Source of the DNA: Bacillota bacterium | Lineage (GTDB): Bacteria > Bacillota > Limnochordia > DTU080 | DNA length: 58,251 bases | Direction of reading: 5' to 3' | NCBI GenBank assembly: GCA_012840225.1 | Contig: DULU01000064.1 | Location: 1 to 58,251 of the forward strand | In this document: positions 50,155-58,251 of the stretch, piece by piece | Numbering within the stretch: position 1 is the first letter of the stretch | Layout of the letters: every line of letters begins with the position of its first letter | Program-made: the position numbers and the translations under genes | The notes under the pieces: model-generated | Told to the model about the DNA's origin: nothing | Seen by the model: the letters and a program-made list of their open reading frames with translations, nothing else | The model's database searches: none

Positions 50155-52758
50155 TTGATTCGGCGCCTGATCATGAGGTGGATGCTCATATCGTTGCTGA
50201 TGGCGGCAGTATGGACGGTGGCAGCCGCCCCGGCCGCTGCTGTGCGCCTTTTTGCCGGAGAGAGGGAACTGGCCAACTTGCCCCAGCCTATTTTCAGGGC
50301 AGCCAAGATGATGGTGCCGGTGGAGGTAGCTGAATACCTGGGCTCTTCTCCGGTATCCCGCCGGGAGGGAGAAGCGCGCTTCACGGTGGATAACCGGTCG
50401 GTAACCGTTACCGCCGGTTCCTCAAGCGCAAGAATAGACGACAAAACGGTGGCCCTCGAAGAAGAAGCTTTTCAGGCGGAAGGCACCATCTATGTGCCGG
50501 TGCGCCTTTTCTGCGAAGTCTTAAGAGTGTGCGACCTCTCCTTTGAACAGCAGTCGGGAATCATCCGCCTATTACCCCTGACCGGTAAAGCCGGCGCTTC
50601 GGAGCTCGTGCCCGTCTCACCTCCCCAGCTGCCCATTCCTGTTCCGGCTACCGCCACTATAACGCCGCAGGCCATAGTACCGGCGCCGGCGGCAGCACAG
50701 CCGGCTGCAGCAGCGCCGGCTGTGGCGGCAGCACCGGCGGCGGCAGTGGAGACGGCAGCGGGGCAACAGACCGCGATGGCAGCGGTAGAGGTGCGGAGAA
50801 AAGCCATTGTGCCGCGGCTTTTACCGCCAAAGGTGGACAAGGTAAGGCCCACTGATGTGGACCCTGCCATGACTGTAGCAGCAAGTTCCATTTCCGGAGA
50901 ATTTATCGCCGGTGAAGCCGTCACTGGTGCAGCCATCTCCAGCGAAGCGATCTCCGTGGCTGCCATGGCCGGGGATGTTATGCGGCCGGATTTGGCCGGT
51001 AACACAACCGGCAGCACAACCAGGGACGTGGCCGGCGACACAGCCGGCGGTATTATCATTGACGAGACCTTCCCGGAGCGGGGTGTGATCCGGCAGCGCT
51101 GGGAAGGGGAGCATGGCGTCTATCTGGTCGCCGATGCCTACGACTCTGCCGGTAGTTTCGTCCTGGAACTCCCCGGCTTTCCGCCCGAGATGATCAATGC
51201 CACCTTTCTGGCGGAAACAAAGCAAATCGCCCTTGATATTGCCGGATTCTCCATCGGCGAGGACTGGACGCCCTGGCCTGCCGATCATCCCTTGGTCTCC
51301 TACATCAGATTGACCGCCCATCAAGGGGTCACCAGGATGCTGCTGGAATTGACCCAGGTGTCGGGCTATACCCTGGAAGCTGCCGGGGAAGGCTCAAGGC
51401 TATATGTGCACAAAACCTTGTCCGCCTACCACTTTGAAGAAGCGGCAGCCGGAGGCCTGTTATCCCTGGCCTTGCCGGCGGATGCGCCATATGAGATCAA
51501 AAGGCTGCGGGAACCCGACCGATTGGTGATCGATCTGCCGTACACCACTCTCACGGCCGGCGCCGGCACCATCGAGGTGACGGACGGCCCCTTATATACC
51601 GTCAGGGTCAGCCAGTTCAATGCCAAAGTGACCCGGGTGGTCCTGGATCTTAAAGAAGGATATGCCGTGGAGCCATTCCTTCTGCCCGGCGCGGAAATGC
51701 AGTTTCTCCTGCATGGAGAGGTGCAGAGAATCGGTATGGCTCACATCAGCCCCGGCAGCTACAGCGTTTTCGTTACCGGTGAGGGACGGCTCAGGGGACA
51801 ACTGATGCGCCTGAGCCAGCCGGATCGCCTGGTGCTTGATATCAGTCCGGCCAGGGCCGGGCAGCTCTTTGCCGCCGAAGAGACCGACAGCGGCCCGATC
51901 CGCCGCATTGAAGCCGGGCAATATACCCCAGACACCTTCCGCCTGACTATGGAGCTTTCCGGCGAAGTCGACTACAGGCTGGTGGAATTGCCGGAAGGCG
52001 GCGGACTGGCCGTACTTTTCACCCCGCTTTCCATCAACGGCACCAGGATCTGTATAGATGCCGGGCACGGCGGTACCGATCCCGGAGCGATAGGCCGGAG
52101 CATCGGCTTGTTGGAAAAGGATGTCAATTTGGATATCGCATTGCACCTGGGAGAGATATTGAGCGGCGCTGGAGCCAAGGTCTTTCTCACCCGCAGCTCG
52201 GACATTACCCTGGATTTACATACCAGGCCATATATGATGTCGGGATTTGATCCCGATTTGATGGTCAGCATTCATTCCAATGCCACCGGCTCAGCCCACA
52301 ACCGGGCCTCCGGCACCGAAACCTGGTATGCTTCCGAATTACATAACAGCCGGCAGCTCGCCGAAGCTATTCAGGATGAACTGGTGAAAATCCTGGGTAC
52401 GGCCGACCGCGGGGTCAAGAAGGACACCAGTTTTGCCGTGCTGCGCTATATGTCGGTGCCTTCCGTGCTGGTGGAAGTGGCCTTCATAAGCCATGAAGAA
52501 GATGAAAAACATTTGGCCGATCCCTATTTCCGGCAAAAAGCCGCTCAGGGAATATATAATGGCATGGTGCGGTTCTTGAGAGAGCTTAAAGGACAAGTTG
52601 TCCATCTAGCCGATCCGAGGGAGGTGTGGGATAAACTCGCTACCGCTGCCGAAAAGCTATACCTGCCTATAGTGGAAGCCGCCGCTCAGGAGATTCCTGT
52701 GGCGGCTGTGCAGGCGGGCGCCTTTGCCATCAGCCGTGCCGGTCCGATCAGCCAATAA
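50155..52758 (+). CDS. N-acetylmuramoyl-L-alanine amidase with stalk and AMIN-type domains
   Basis: Secreted cell-wall hydrolase, 867 residues. Signal peptide about 1-29; a copper-amine-oxidase-N-like domain (about 32-143, ending in TIYVPVRLFCEVL); a Pro/Ala linker to about 225; a low-complexity Ala/Gly/Ser/Thr stretch to 310; AMIN-like beta domains (about 330-620); and a zinc amidase_3 domain from 630. Zinc and catalytic residues are in IDAGHGGTDPGA, GLLEKDVNLD, SIHSNAT and LVEVAFISHEED. The start is TTG 50155 behind GGTGGTGG. Long for the family because of the repetitive linker. Confidence 0.9.
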   Translation: MIRRLIMRWMLISLLMAAVWTVAAAPAAAVRLFAGERELANLPQPIFRAAKMMVPVEVAEYLGSSPVSRREGEARFTVDNRSVTVTAGSSSARIDDKTVALEEEAFQAEGTIYVPVRLFCEVLRVCDLSFEQQSGIIRLLPLTGKAGASELVPVSPPQLPIPVPATATITPQAIVPAPAAAQPAAAAPAVAAAPAAAVETAAGQQTAMAAVEVRRKAIVPRLLPPKVDKVRPTDVDPAMTVAASSISGEFIAGEAVTGAAISSEAISVAAMAGDVMRPDLAGNTTGSTTRDVAGDTAGGIIIDETFPERGVIRQRWEGEHGVYLVADAYDSAGSFVLELPGFPPEMINATFLAETKQIALDIAGFSIGEDWTPWPADHPLVSYIRLTAHQGVTRMLLELTQVSGYTLEAAGEGSRLYVHKTLSAYHFEEAAAGGLLSLALPADAPYEIKRLREPDRLVIDLPYTTLTAGAGTIEVTDGPLYTVRVSQFNAKVTRVVLDLKEGYAVEPFLLPGAEMQFLLHGEVQRIGMAHISPGSYSVFVTGEGRLRGQLMRLSQPDRLVLDISPARAGQLFAAEETDSGPIRRIEAGQYTPDTFRLTMELSGEVDYRLVELPEGGGLAVLFTPLSINGTRICIDAGHGGTDPGAIGRSIGLLEKDVNLDIALHLGEILSGAGAKVFLTRSSDITLDLHTRPYMMSGFDPDLMVSIHSNATGSAHNRASGTETWYASELHNSRQLAEAIQDELVKILGTADRGVKKDTSFAVLRYMSVPSVLVEVAFISHEEDEKHLADPYFRQKAAQGIYNGMVRFLRELKGQVVHLADPREVWDKLATAAEKLYLPIVEAAAQEIPVAAVQAGAFAISRAGPISQ

Positions 52759-52870
52759 ACAGACGAAATAATTGGGGCCAGGAACACCGCTTCTTTCGCC
52801 GTTGAGGGTGTAAAGACCAAGATGAACCAAGTATACTATAAGCGTTGATGGATGAGGTGATGCTCCGGCA

Positions 52871-54265
52871 ATGGATTGGCATGGCAAAAAAGTAGCCTTA
52901 ATCGGCTTGGGGCGCAGCAATGCCGCCGTAGCCCGTTATCTTTTAGCCGGTGGAGTGCGGGTGACCGCCTGCGATCGCAAAAATGCCGCCGAGTTGGGTC
53001 ATTATTATAATGAACTGGCTGCACGGGGTGCCGAGTTTCAGCTTGGACCCAATTACCTGGAAAAATTGGAGCGGTTTGATATTCTGGTCGTCTCCCCGGG
53101 CGTAAAGCCAAGCTTACCCGAGTTGCAGCGCGCTAAAGCATATGGGGTTAAATTAACCAATGAAATCGGTATCTTCTTAAACCGCTGCCGGGCACCGGTG
53201 ATCGGCATTACCGGCACCAGCGGCAAAACCACGACGGCCACCATGATCGCCGAAATTCTCTCCGCCGCAGGGTATCGCCTGTTTTTGGGCGGCAATATGG
53301 GCAAACCGTTGATCGATCAGGTGAACAAGATCACGCCGGAGAGCTGGGTGGTGCTGGAATTGTCCAGTTTCCAGCTCGACCTTTTGGAAAGATCACCTCA
53401 GATCGCCCTGATTACCAACATTTCCCCCGATCATCTGGATTTTCATGCTTCAATGGTGGAGTATATTGCCGCCAAAAAACATATATTCAAATATCAAAAC
53501 GGCCATAACTGGACGGTGTTGAACGCCGACAATCCCATCACCCGGAAGATGGCCGGCGAAGTGCCGGGCCGACTGTCCCTATTCAGTGTGAAAAAGATGG
53601 TGGAGCGAGGCGCATGTCTCGAAAGCGAGCGCATCATGTCCTGCCGGGCCGGACTGCTGATGGAAATCGCCAAGGTATCCGAAATCAAACTGATCGGCCG
53701 GCATAATATAGAAAATGTGTTGGCCGCCGTGGCCGTGGCCGACATTGTCGGTTGTTCCGCCGGAGCCATGCATGATGTCGTCACCAGCTTCACCGGTGTG
53801 GCTCACCGCCTGGAACTGGTGAGAGAAGCCGGCGGTATCGCTTACTACAACGATTCGGTAGCCACCACCCCTGTGGAGGCGGCAGCCGGCATGCGGGCAT
53901 TCGGCCGGCCGGTAATCCTGATCGCCGGCGGGGTGGATAAAAACCTTCCCTGGGATGAATTTGTCAAAGCCGTAGCAGACACAGCCAAGGCCGTAGTGTT
54001 GATCGGAAAAGCCAAAGAGTCCATCGCCGCCGCCCTGGCTGAAGGCGGGGTGAGTCATATCCCCGTCAAATTTGCCGGGTCTCTGGAGGAAGCGGTAGAG
54101 ACAGCGAAAAATATGGCTCAAGCCGGTGATATCGTCCTCCTCTCTCCGGCCTGCGCCAGCTTCGATATGTTTGCCAATTTTGAGGAGAGAGGACAGCGCT
54201 TCCGGGAAATAATATATAAACTGACCGAGGAAGCGCCGCTTTCCGGTATAAAATATGATTCGTAA
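52871..54265 (+). CDS. murD: UDP-N-acetylmuramoyl-L-alanine--D-glutamate ligase
   Basis: Adds D-glutamate to UDP-MurNAc-L-alanine. N-terminal Rossmann part [17 protein letters not shown], the ATP loop [14 protein letters not shown] (near 114), [12 protein letters not shown], and the C-terminal [14 protein letters not shown] and [19 protein letters not shown]. 464 residues, ATG behind GATGAGGTGA. It stands outside a mur/fts cluster, next to an amidase and rph. Lower GC than average for the window. Confidence 0.96.
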   Translation: MDWHGKKVALIGLGRSNAAVARYLLAGGVRVTACDRKNAAELGHYYNELAARGAEFQLGPNYLEKLERFDILVVSPGVKPSLPELQRAKAYGVKLTNEIGIFLNRCRAPVIGITGTSGKTTTATMIAEILSAAGYRLFLGGNMGKPLIDQVNKITPESWVVLELSSFQLDLLERSPQIALITNISPDHLDFHASMVEYIAAKKHIFKYQNGHNWTVLNADNPITRKMAGEVPGRLSLFSVKKMVERGACLESERIMSCRAGLLMEIAKVSEIKLIGRHNIENVLAAVAVADIVGCSAGAMHDVVTSFTGVAHRLELVREAGGIAYYNDSVATTPVEAAAGMRAFGRPVILIAGGVDKNLPWDEFVKAVADTAKAVVLIGKAKESIAAALAEGGVSHIPVKFAGSLEEAVETAKNMAQAGDIVLLSPACASFDMFANFEERGQRFREIIYKLTEEAPLSGIKYDS

Positions 54266-54290
54266 ATATGCTATATTTTGGAGGTTATTG

Positions 54291-55040
54291 ATGTCTATAC
54301 GATTAGATGGACGCAGCCCGGATCAGCTGCGGCCGGTGAAGATGAGATTGGGTTATCCCAAACATGCCGAAGGGGCGGTGTTGATAGAAACCGGGGATAC
54401 GCATGTATTATGCACGGCTTCCGTGGAGGAGCGGGTACCGCTCTGGCTGCGCGGCACCGGGCAGGGATGGGTGACGGCCGAATATGGTATGTTGCCTCGC
54501 TCCACCGCCACCCGCAACGAGCGGGAAGCTTCCCGCGGCAAGCTGGGCGGGAGGACACAGGAGATTCAACGCCTGGTGGGACGCAGCATGCGGGCGGTGA
54601 CCGATCTGAAGAAGCTGGGGGAGCGGACCATCTGGCTGGACTGCGATGTCTTGCAGGCCGACGGCGGCACCAGGACCGCCAGCGTCACCGGCTCTTTTAT
54701 TGCCCTGACCCTCGCCCTTGACCACCTGGCAAAGAAACTCGAATGGCCGGAGTTGCCGATCCTGGATTATGCCGCCGCCGTCAGCGTCGGGGTAATGGAT
54801 GGCGTCCCGATGCTCGATCTTTGCTATGAAGAAGATTCCAAAGCACTGGTCGATATGAATGTGGTGATGACCGGAAAAGGCGGTCTCATAGAAGTGCAGG
54901 GCACCGGCGAAGGCGGTCCGTTCACCGAAGCGCAGCTCCACGAGTTGCTGCAGTTGGCCAAACAAGGTATCGCCTCTTTGCTGGAGATCCAGAAACAGTA
55001 TCTCGGTCCGGAACTGGCAGCCAAAATCGGAGGACAGTGA
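54291..55040 (+). CDS. rph: Ribonuclease PH
   Basis: Phosphorolytic exonuclease that trims tRNA 3' ends. Start [49 protein letters not shown], the catalytic [19 protein letters not shown], and [12 protein letters not shown]. 249 residues. ATG 54291 lies six bases after GGAGG; the frame is open 12 codons further. rdgB follows after 6 bases, the usual rph-rdgB pair. Confidence 0.97.
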   Translation: MSIRLDGRSPDQLRPVKMRLGYPKHAEGAVLIETGDTHVLCTASVEERVPLWLRGTGQGWVTAEYGMLPRSTATRNEREASRGKLGGRTQEIQRLVGRSMRAVTDLKKLGERTIWLDCDVLQADGGTRTASVTGSFIALTLALDHLAKKLEWPELPILDYAAAVSVGVMDGVPMLDLCYEEDSKALVDMNVVMTGKGGLIEVQGTGEGGPFTEAQLHELLQLAKQGIASLLEIQKQYLGPELAAKIGGQ

Positions 55041-55046
55041 CCACCA

Positions 55047-55634
55047 TTGTTTCAACTAGTTTTAGCCACCAACAACATACACAAAGTAAAAGAAGTAGAA
55101 AGCATCATAGGCGATATCGCCGTCATCAAGCCACTCTCGGCTTTCCCGGGAGCGCCGGCAGTGGAGGAGACCGGCTCCACATTTGCCGAAAATGCCGTGC
55201 TGAAAGCTAAAGCGGCCGCCGCCCATACCGGGTGGCCGGCTTTAGCCGACGACTCCGGCCTGGAAGTGACGGCGCTGGGAGGAAAGCCGGGTGTCTTTTC
55301 GGCCCGCTTTGCCGGTCCCTCTGCCGGTGATGAGGGAAACAACGCCAAACTGCTCGAGGAGATGCGCCGTGTTCCTCCCGGACAAAGAGAGGCTAGGTTT
55401 GTCTGCTGCATGGCTTTGGCCTGGCCCGACGGGAAGGTGTGGACGACCACCGGTACCCACTCGGGATGGATCCTTATGGAGCCAAGGGGGAAAAATGGTT
55501 TCGGCTACGATCCGCTTTTTTACTCACCCGAGTTGGGCATGACCTTTGCCGAAGCGCCGCCGGAGATGAAGAACCGGGTCAGTCACCGGGCCAGAGCGCT
55601 CGCCGGTGTGCGCAATCACTTGTTATCTTTATAA
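55047..55634 (+). CDS. rdgB: dITP/XTP pyrophosphatase (RdgB/HAM1)
   Basis: Removes non-canonical purine nucleoside triphosphates. LVLATNNIHKVKEVE, the metal-binding TFAENAVLKAKAAA and ADDSGLEVTALGG, and the C-terminal GFGYDPLFYSPELG and VSHRARAL. 195 residues. TTG start behind GGAGGA. The stop lies within the promoter spacer of the following tRNA gene. Confidence 0.96.
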   Translation: MFQLVLATNNIHKVKEVESIIGDIAVIKPLSAFPGAPAVEETGSTFAENAVLKAKAAAAHTGWPALADDSGLEVTALGGKPGVFSARFAGPSAGDEGNNAKLLEEMRRVPPGQREARFVCCMALAWPDGKVWTTTGTHSGWILMEPRGKNGFGYDPLFYSPELGMTFAEAPPEMKNRVSHRARALAGVRNHLLSL

Positions 55635-55648
55635 ACCCGTGCTATACT
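55620..55648 (+). promoter_or_regulatory. Likely tRNA-Pro promoter
   Basis: TTGTTA at 55620-55625, 17-base spacer and TATACT at 55643-55648; the tRNA begins 26 bases after the -10. The elements overlap the end of rdgB. Confidence 0.65.
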
Positions 55649-55674
55649 GGAAGACGCATATGGTAGCAAACCGG

Positions 55675-55752
55675 CGGGGCGTGGCGCAGCTTGGCTAGCG
55701 CGCCTGCTTTGGGAGCAGGAGGTCGCGAGTTCAAATCCCGCCGCCCCGACCA
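55675..55752 (+). tRNA. tRNA-Pro (TGG)
   Basis: Acceptor CGGGGCG pairs with CGCCCCG; discriminator A and encoded CCA. The anticodon arm CCTGC-TTTGGGA-GCAGG gives anticodon TGG. D arm GCGCAGCTTGGCTAGCGC. The T arm GCGAG-TTCAAAT-CCCGC has one A-C mismatch in the stem. 78 bases with CCA. Confidence 0.96.
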
Positions 55753-55759
55753 GCTAGAG

Positions 55760-55790
55760 GGCCTGCAGTTAGCGGGCCTTCTTCATTTTT
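55760..55790 (+). terminator. Terminator of tRNA-Pro
   Basis: GGCCTGC, loop AGTTA, GCGGGCC, then TTCTTCATTTTT, starting eight bases after the tRNA 3' end. Confidence 0.8.
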
Positions 55791-55805
55791 GTAAACCCGG
55801 CCGAG

Positions 55806-56543
55806 ATGACCAAAGGCATTTGGAATAAGCCAATTGAAAAGTGGGGAACCACAGTGCATTTTCATGTACCTCTTATCAAAGGTAGGCTAAAACGTCGGTT
55901 GAATCGTTTTGTTGCAGAAGTGGAAATATCCGGTCGGCTGGAGCGAGTTCATGTGCCTAATACCGGCCGATTACGAGAGCTTTTATTTGAAGGCAATACT
56001 GTCTATCTTACTCCCGTTATCAAAGGTAAGCGGCAGACTCAATGGGACCTCACTGTTGTGCAAAGCGTTAACGTGCTATGCGCCATTGATACCCGTTTGC
56101 CGGCACAGCTGTTACTGGAACCGGAAACCCGCAAAGTTCTGCAACTTGATTCGCCTGATTGCAAACTAAAAACAGAAGCTAAATACGGTACCCATAGATT
56201 CGACTTACTAGCTGAAGACAAGCAAGGGCAGGTATGGGTGGAAGCAAAGACAGTCAGCCTAGTGGTAAACAGGCAGGCATATTTCCCCGATGCGCCTACG
56301 GAACGGGGTGCAAGTCATATGAGTACGCTGACCGAGCTGACTCAGGCAGGAGGTAGAAGTGCAGTTGTATTCATGTTGTTGCGCAATGATGCCGATGTAG
56401 TGCGACCAAATGATGAAACCGATCCGGCGTTTGGTCAAGCTCTACGTCATGCGGCAAAAGCCGGAGTGATGCTACGGGCTATCAGATTTTGCGTAACCTT
56501 GCAGGGCGTTTTTTTCGATCAGGAGATTCCGATCATTTTATAA
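55806..56543 (+). CDS. sfsA: SfsA family nuclease-like protein
   Basis: 245 residues of the SfsA family, an OB-fold plus PD-(D/E)XK-type nuclease domain, originally named as a sugar fermentation stimulation protein. Motifs: GRLKRRLNRFVAEVEI, VHVPNTGRLRELL, RFDLLAEDKQGQVWVEAKTV (the nuclease acidic pair and lysine), and FPDAPTERGASHMSTL. ATG 55806 gives about 10 extra residues; later starts are possible. Lower GC than the operons upstream. Confidence 0.93.
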   Translation: MTKGIWNKPIEKWGTTVHFHVPLIKGRLKRRLNRFVAEVEISGRLERVHVPNTGRLRELLFEGNTVYLTPVIKGKRQTQWDLTVVQSVNVLCAIDTRLPAQLLLEPETRKVLQLDSPDCKLKTEAKYGTHRFDLLAEDKQGQVWVEAKTVSLVVNRQAYFPDAPTERGASHMSTLTELTQAGGRSAVVFMLLRNDADVVRPNDETDPAFGQALRHAAKAGVMLRAIRFCVTLQGVFFDQEIPIIL

Positions 56544-56631
56544 AGAAGCCGGTTATTACCATGGTCTGAATCCTTGCCGGCGGATTGCCGGCATTCGGCC
56601 AAGACCAAGCCACAATATAAATGTGATCAAC

Positions 56632-56672
56632 CGGAAAACAAAGCAGCGCTCACTTAAGCCGGCGAGCGCTGC
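56632..56672 (-). terminator. Terminator of the dppA-like transcript
   Basis: Perfect 9-bp inverted repeat GCAGCGCTC / GAGCGCTGC with a 12-base loop. On the minus strand it is followed by TTTGTTTTCC, so it ends the reverse-strand genes. The rest of the gap back to sfsA shows no gene. Confidence 0.75.
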
Positions 56673-56718
56673 AATATACCGATAAGCAGTGAACATCACT
56701 GCTAAACCCCACCGGTCG

Positions 56719-57501
56719 TTAAATAAAAAGGTCCAGGTAATTGTAGGACAATTTACGAACCGTCCGGCCATCCAGTCTTTCTACTCCTGGTTTTTGATCT
56801 AATCCGTCGGTATATTCGGTGCACTTTAACTCCAATTTGATTTCCATTGGCAGTATAGGTTTAAACGGCCTTGCTTTGCCTACCAGTGCCATGGCTTTAA
56901 AGGCTGCTTCTCTGATCATCTCAGTAGCTTTGTCAGGATCTACCAGAATGGCTCTGGCCCTGCCCACGCCTTTTTTCACTGCAGCGGTCTCCAGAGGGCT
57001 GAAGAATTCCCTGGCTTCGGCACAGGCTGCTTCATCACCGCTCACCATCAACATCGGTACGTTGAAATTGGCGGCTACTATAGCCCACTGGGCCAGCTCG
57101 CCCATCTTGCGGCCGTTGAGCCAATAGTTATACCAGGTTTTGCTGCTCTGGGTATGATCAAGAAAAGCGTTAATTGTGCCGGCCATGGCATGTGCTCCGA
57201 TGAAAAAGGTGCCACAATACGATTCGTCGAGCTTGCCCCACCATTTTTTGTTCTCGCGGGTGTCGAGGTCGGCCCGTTTATCTAACAGAGGAAGAATAAA
57301 ATTGCCTCCACCTGCATGACTATCGAGCACCGTAACCTGCGTGGCACCACCGGCAAAAGCTCCATCGATAGCAGCGTTGAGATCAGCCATCAGTCTTTCG
57401 TTACAGTAGTTTCTTTCCGGGTGATCGTTCTTAACTATTTCAGCTCGATCGATGCCGCTGATTCCTTCCAGATCCGTATGAATATATATTTTCAACTTCA
57501 T
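56719..57501 (-). CDS. M55 family D-aminopeptidase (DppA-like)
   Basis: Zinc aminopeptidase releasing D-amino acids from short peptides; the B. subtilis homologue acts on D-Ala-D-Ala in stationary phase. Zinc residues match: DLEGISGI (residues 10-17), VLDSHAGGGNFI, GTFFIGAHAMAG and VSGDEAACAEA. 260 residues. ATG 57501 follows GAGGTGAAG; the open frame continues upstream without a better start. No dipeptide transporter genes are beside it, unlike the dpp operon. It follows the unknown gene upstream by 26 bases. Confidence 0.9.
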   Translation of the reverse strand: MKLKIYIHTDLEGISGIDRAEIVKNDHPERNYCNERLMADLNAAIDGAFAGGATQVTVLDSHAGGGNFILPLLDKRADLDTRENKKWWGKLDESYCGTFFIGAHAMAGTINAFLDHTQSSKTWYNYWLNGRKMGELAQWAIVAANFNVPMLMVSGDEAACAEAREFFSPLETAAVKKGVGRARAILVDPDKATEMIREAAFKAMALVGKARPFKPILPMEIKLELKCTEYTDGLDQKPGVERLDGRTVRKLSYNYLDLFI

Positions 57502-57527
57502 CTTCACCTCAACAATCAATTTTGCGC

Positions 57528-58251
57528 TTACCCGAGCTGCGTTCCTGCCGTCGGAACCTCCATCCGTATGTGACAGCTGCCTTGAGTTGTATATTCCAGA
57601 CCTATTTCGAATATCCAATCATTATTGTGCCGTCCAACCGTTAAATCGTACCACTGCGAACAACCTTCAGGCTGTACTTTGGCATAGATGACGCGGCGTG
57701 CCGATCGTAACACTATAGGGCCGCTCATTCGCACTTCGAGTTGCTGTTGCCTGCAGGAATGTCCTCTCCACTTGATATTGACAAACCCTGGTAATTGCAC
57801 GGTAGCTCTGCCATAATGCACCCGCCGTGGAAAGTGCGTTTCCCGCAACATCTGGGTTGAGGGATTATAGATAAAGCCCGGTTCACGTTCCAGGTGTAGG
57901 ATTATGCTTCCGTCGGCACCTTTTTCCATCCCTGTCAATGGCAACCAACGGGTGGCGGCGCCTTCCTGACATACGGCTATCATAGTGTTACGGTGAGGTT
58001 GGTGGGTGCCTTCCAGCGGATATTCAGGCCAGTCTGCTTCTACGATCAAGGAGTAATTGCCTTTGTTCTCTACGACGGAGAGCAGGCGGGCGCTCGGCCA
58101 AGTTTTCACTTGTACCGTTAGCGGAGAGGATGTCCTAAAATCCGTGGAAATTGAAGTGGCGGTCTCCCGCACAACTGTGGTAAAACATGGTTGGACCAAA
58201 AATACAAAGTGGGAGGAAACCGCCAATGTCAGGATACCACGACAATAATAA
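57528..58251 (-). CDS. Unknown protein, cut by the window edge
   Basis: The frame is open to the edge of the window, so the start is missing; at least 241 residues are visible. I do not recognise it. The visible part is mostly beta-strand-like, with many Val, Arg, Gln and aromatic residues (KVQPEGCSQWYDLTVGRH near the end) and no membrane segment, suggesting one or two C-terminal beta-sandwich domains of a larger protein, perhaps a glycosidase or peptide-binding protein. It reads into dppA with a 26-base gap, so the two are probably co-transcribed. Confidence 0.6.
   Translation of the reverse strand, partial: YYCRGILTLAVSSHFVFLVQPCFTTVVRETATSISTDFRTSSPLTVQVKTWPSARLLSVVENKGNYSLIVEADWPEYPLEGTHQPHRNTMIAVCQEGAATRWLPLTGMEKGADGSIILHLEREPGFIYNPSTQMLRETHFPRRVHYGRATVQLPGFVNIKWRGHSCRQQQLEVRMSGPIVLRSARRVIYAKVQPEGCSQWYDLTVGRHNNDWIFEIGLEYTTQGSCHIRMEVPTAGTQLG

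Noticed and set aside
56560-56612. Nested inverted repeats (TGGTCT ... AGACCA with GCCGGC inside) after sfsA as a terminator or attachment site
   Set aside because: Arms are six bases with long unequal loops and no T tract; likely chance in GC-rich DNA.

Overview
The window looks like a GC-rich Bacillota (Firmicutes) chromosome. The signs are two T-box leaders, the CggR-gapA-pgk-tpiA-gpmI-eno glycolytic block, the rapZ-yvcK-whiA trio, cdaA-cdaR-glmM, and many TTG starts behind strong Shine-Dalgarno sequences. Almost everything reads on the + strand as compact operons of core metabolism. I cannot name the species. One solute-binding protein carries a plain signal peptide rather than a lipoprotein one, so the envelope type (monoderm or diderm) is open.

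Layout. 1-6.2 kb: arginine block (end of argD, carB, argG, argH; carA and argF are not here). 6.2-7.7 kb: an archaeal-type ADP-dependent sugar kinase. 7.7-9.9 kb: a T-box leader whose specifier reads as GCC (Ala), a class I aminotransferase and a small flavodoxin-like protein. 9.9-20.9 kb: ilvD, then a T-box with a CTC (Leu) specifier controlling ilvB-ilvN-ilvC-leuA-leuC-leuD-cimA. 20.9-27 kb: c-di-AMP and cell-wall precursor genes (cdaA, cdaR, glmM), acpS, the NAD(P)HX repair enzyme and alr. glnA runs the other way and overlaps alr tail to tail.

28.5-34.7 kb: glycogen debranching enzyme, PHP phosphoesterase, a 21-bp tandem repeat, rapZ, yvcK/glmR and whiA. 34.7-41.9 kb: cggR with a recognisable CggR operator, then gapA, pgk, tpiA, gpmI and eno. 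42-45 kb: an AT-richer two-gene island (solute-binding protein and BNR/sialidase-like protein) separating eno from secG. 45-46.3 kb: secG, smpB and the tmRNA gene, whose 5' end overlaps smpB. 46.6-49.9 kb: a tightly coupled ABC-2 transporter with a membrane-anchored repeat protein of unknown function. 50.1-55.8 kb: cell-wall amidase, murD, rph, rdgB and tRNA-Pro. 55.8-58.25 kb: sfsA, a reverse-strand DppA-like D-aminopeptidase, and an unknown gene cut by the window edge.

How it fits together. Branched-chain amino acid synthesis is complete here except leuB and the final transaminase. Because cimA sits in the Leu-controlled operon, isoleucine carbon probably enters through citramalate. Lower glycolysis is a single CggR-controlled unit, while an ADP-dependent kinase may serve the upper part. 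Two controllers of amino-sugar flux (rapZ/yvcK and cdaA/cdaR/glmM) lie within 11 kb of each other. The least explained parts are the ABC/anchored-protein trio, the Ala T-box aminotransferase, the eno-secG island and the edge gene beside dppA.
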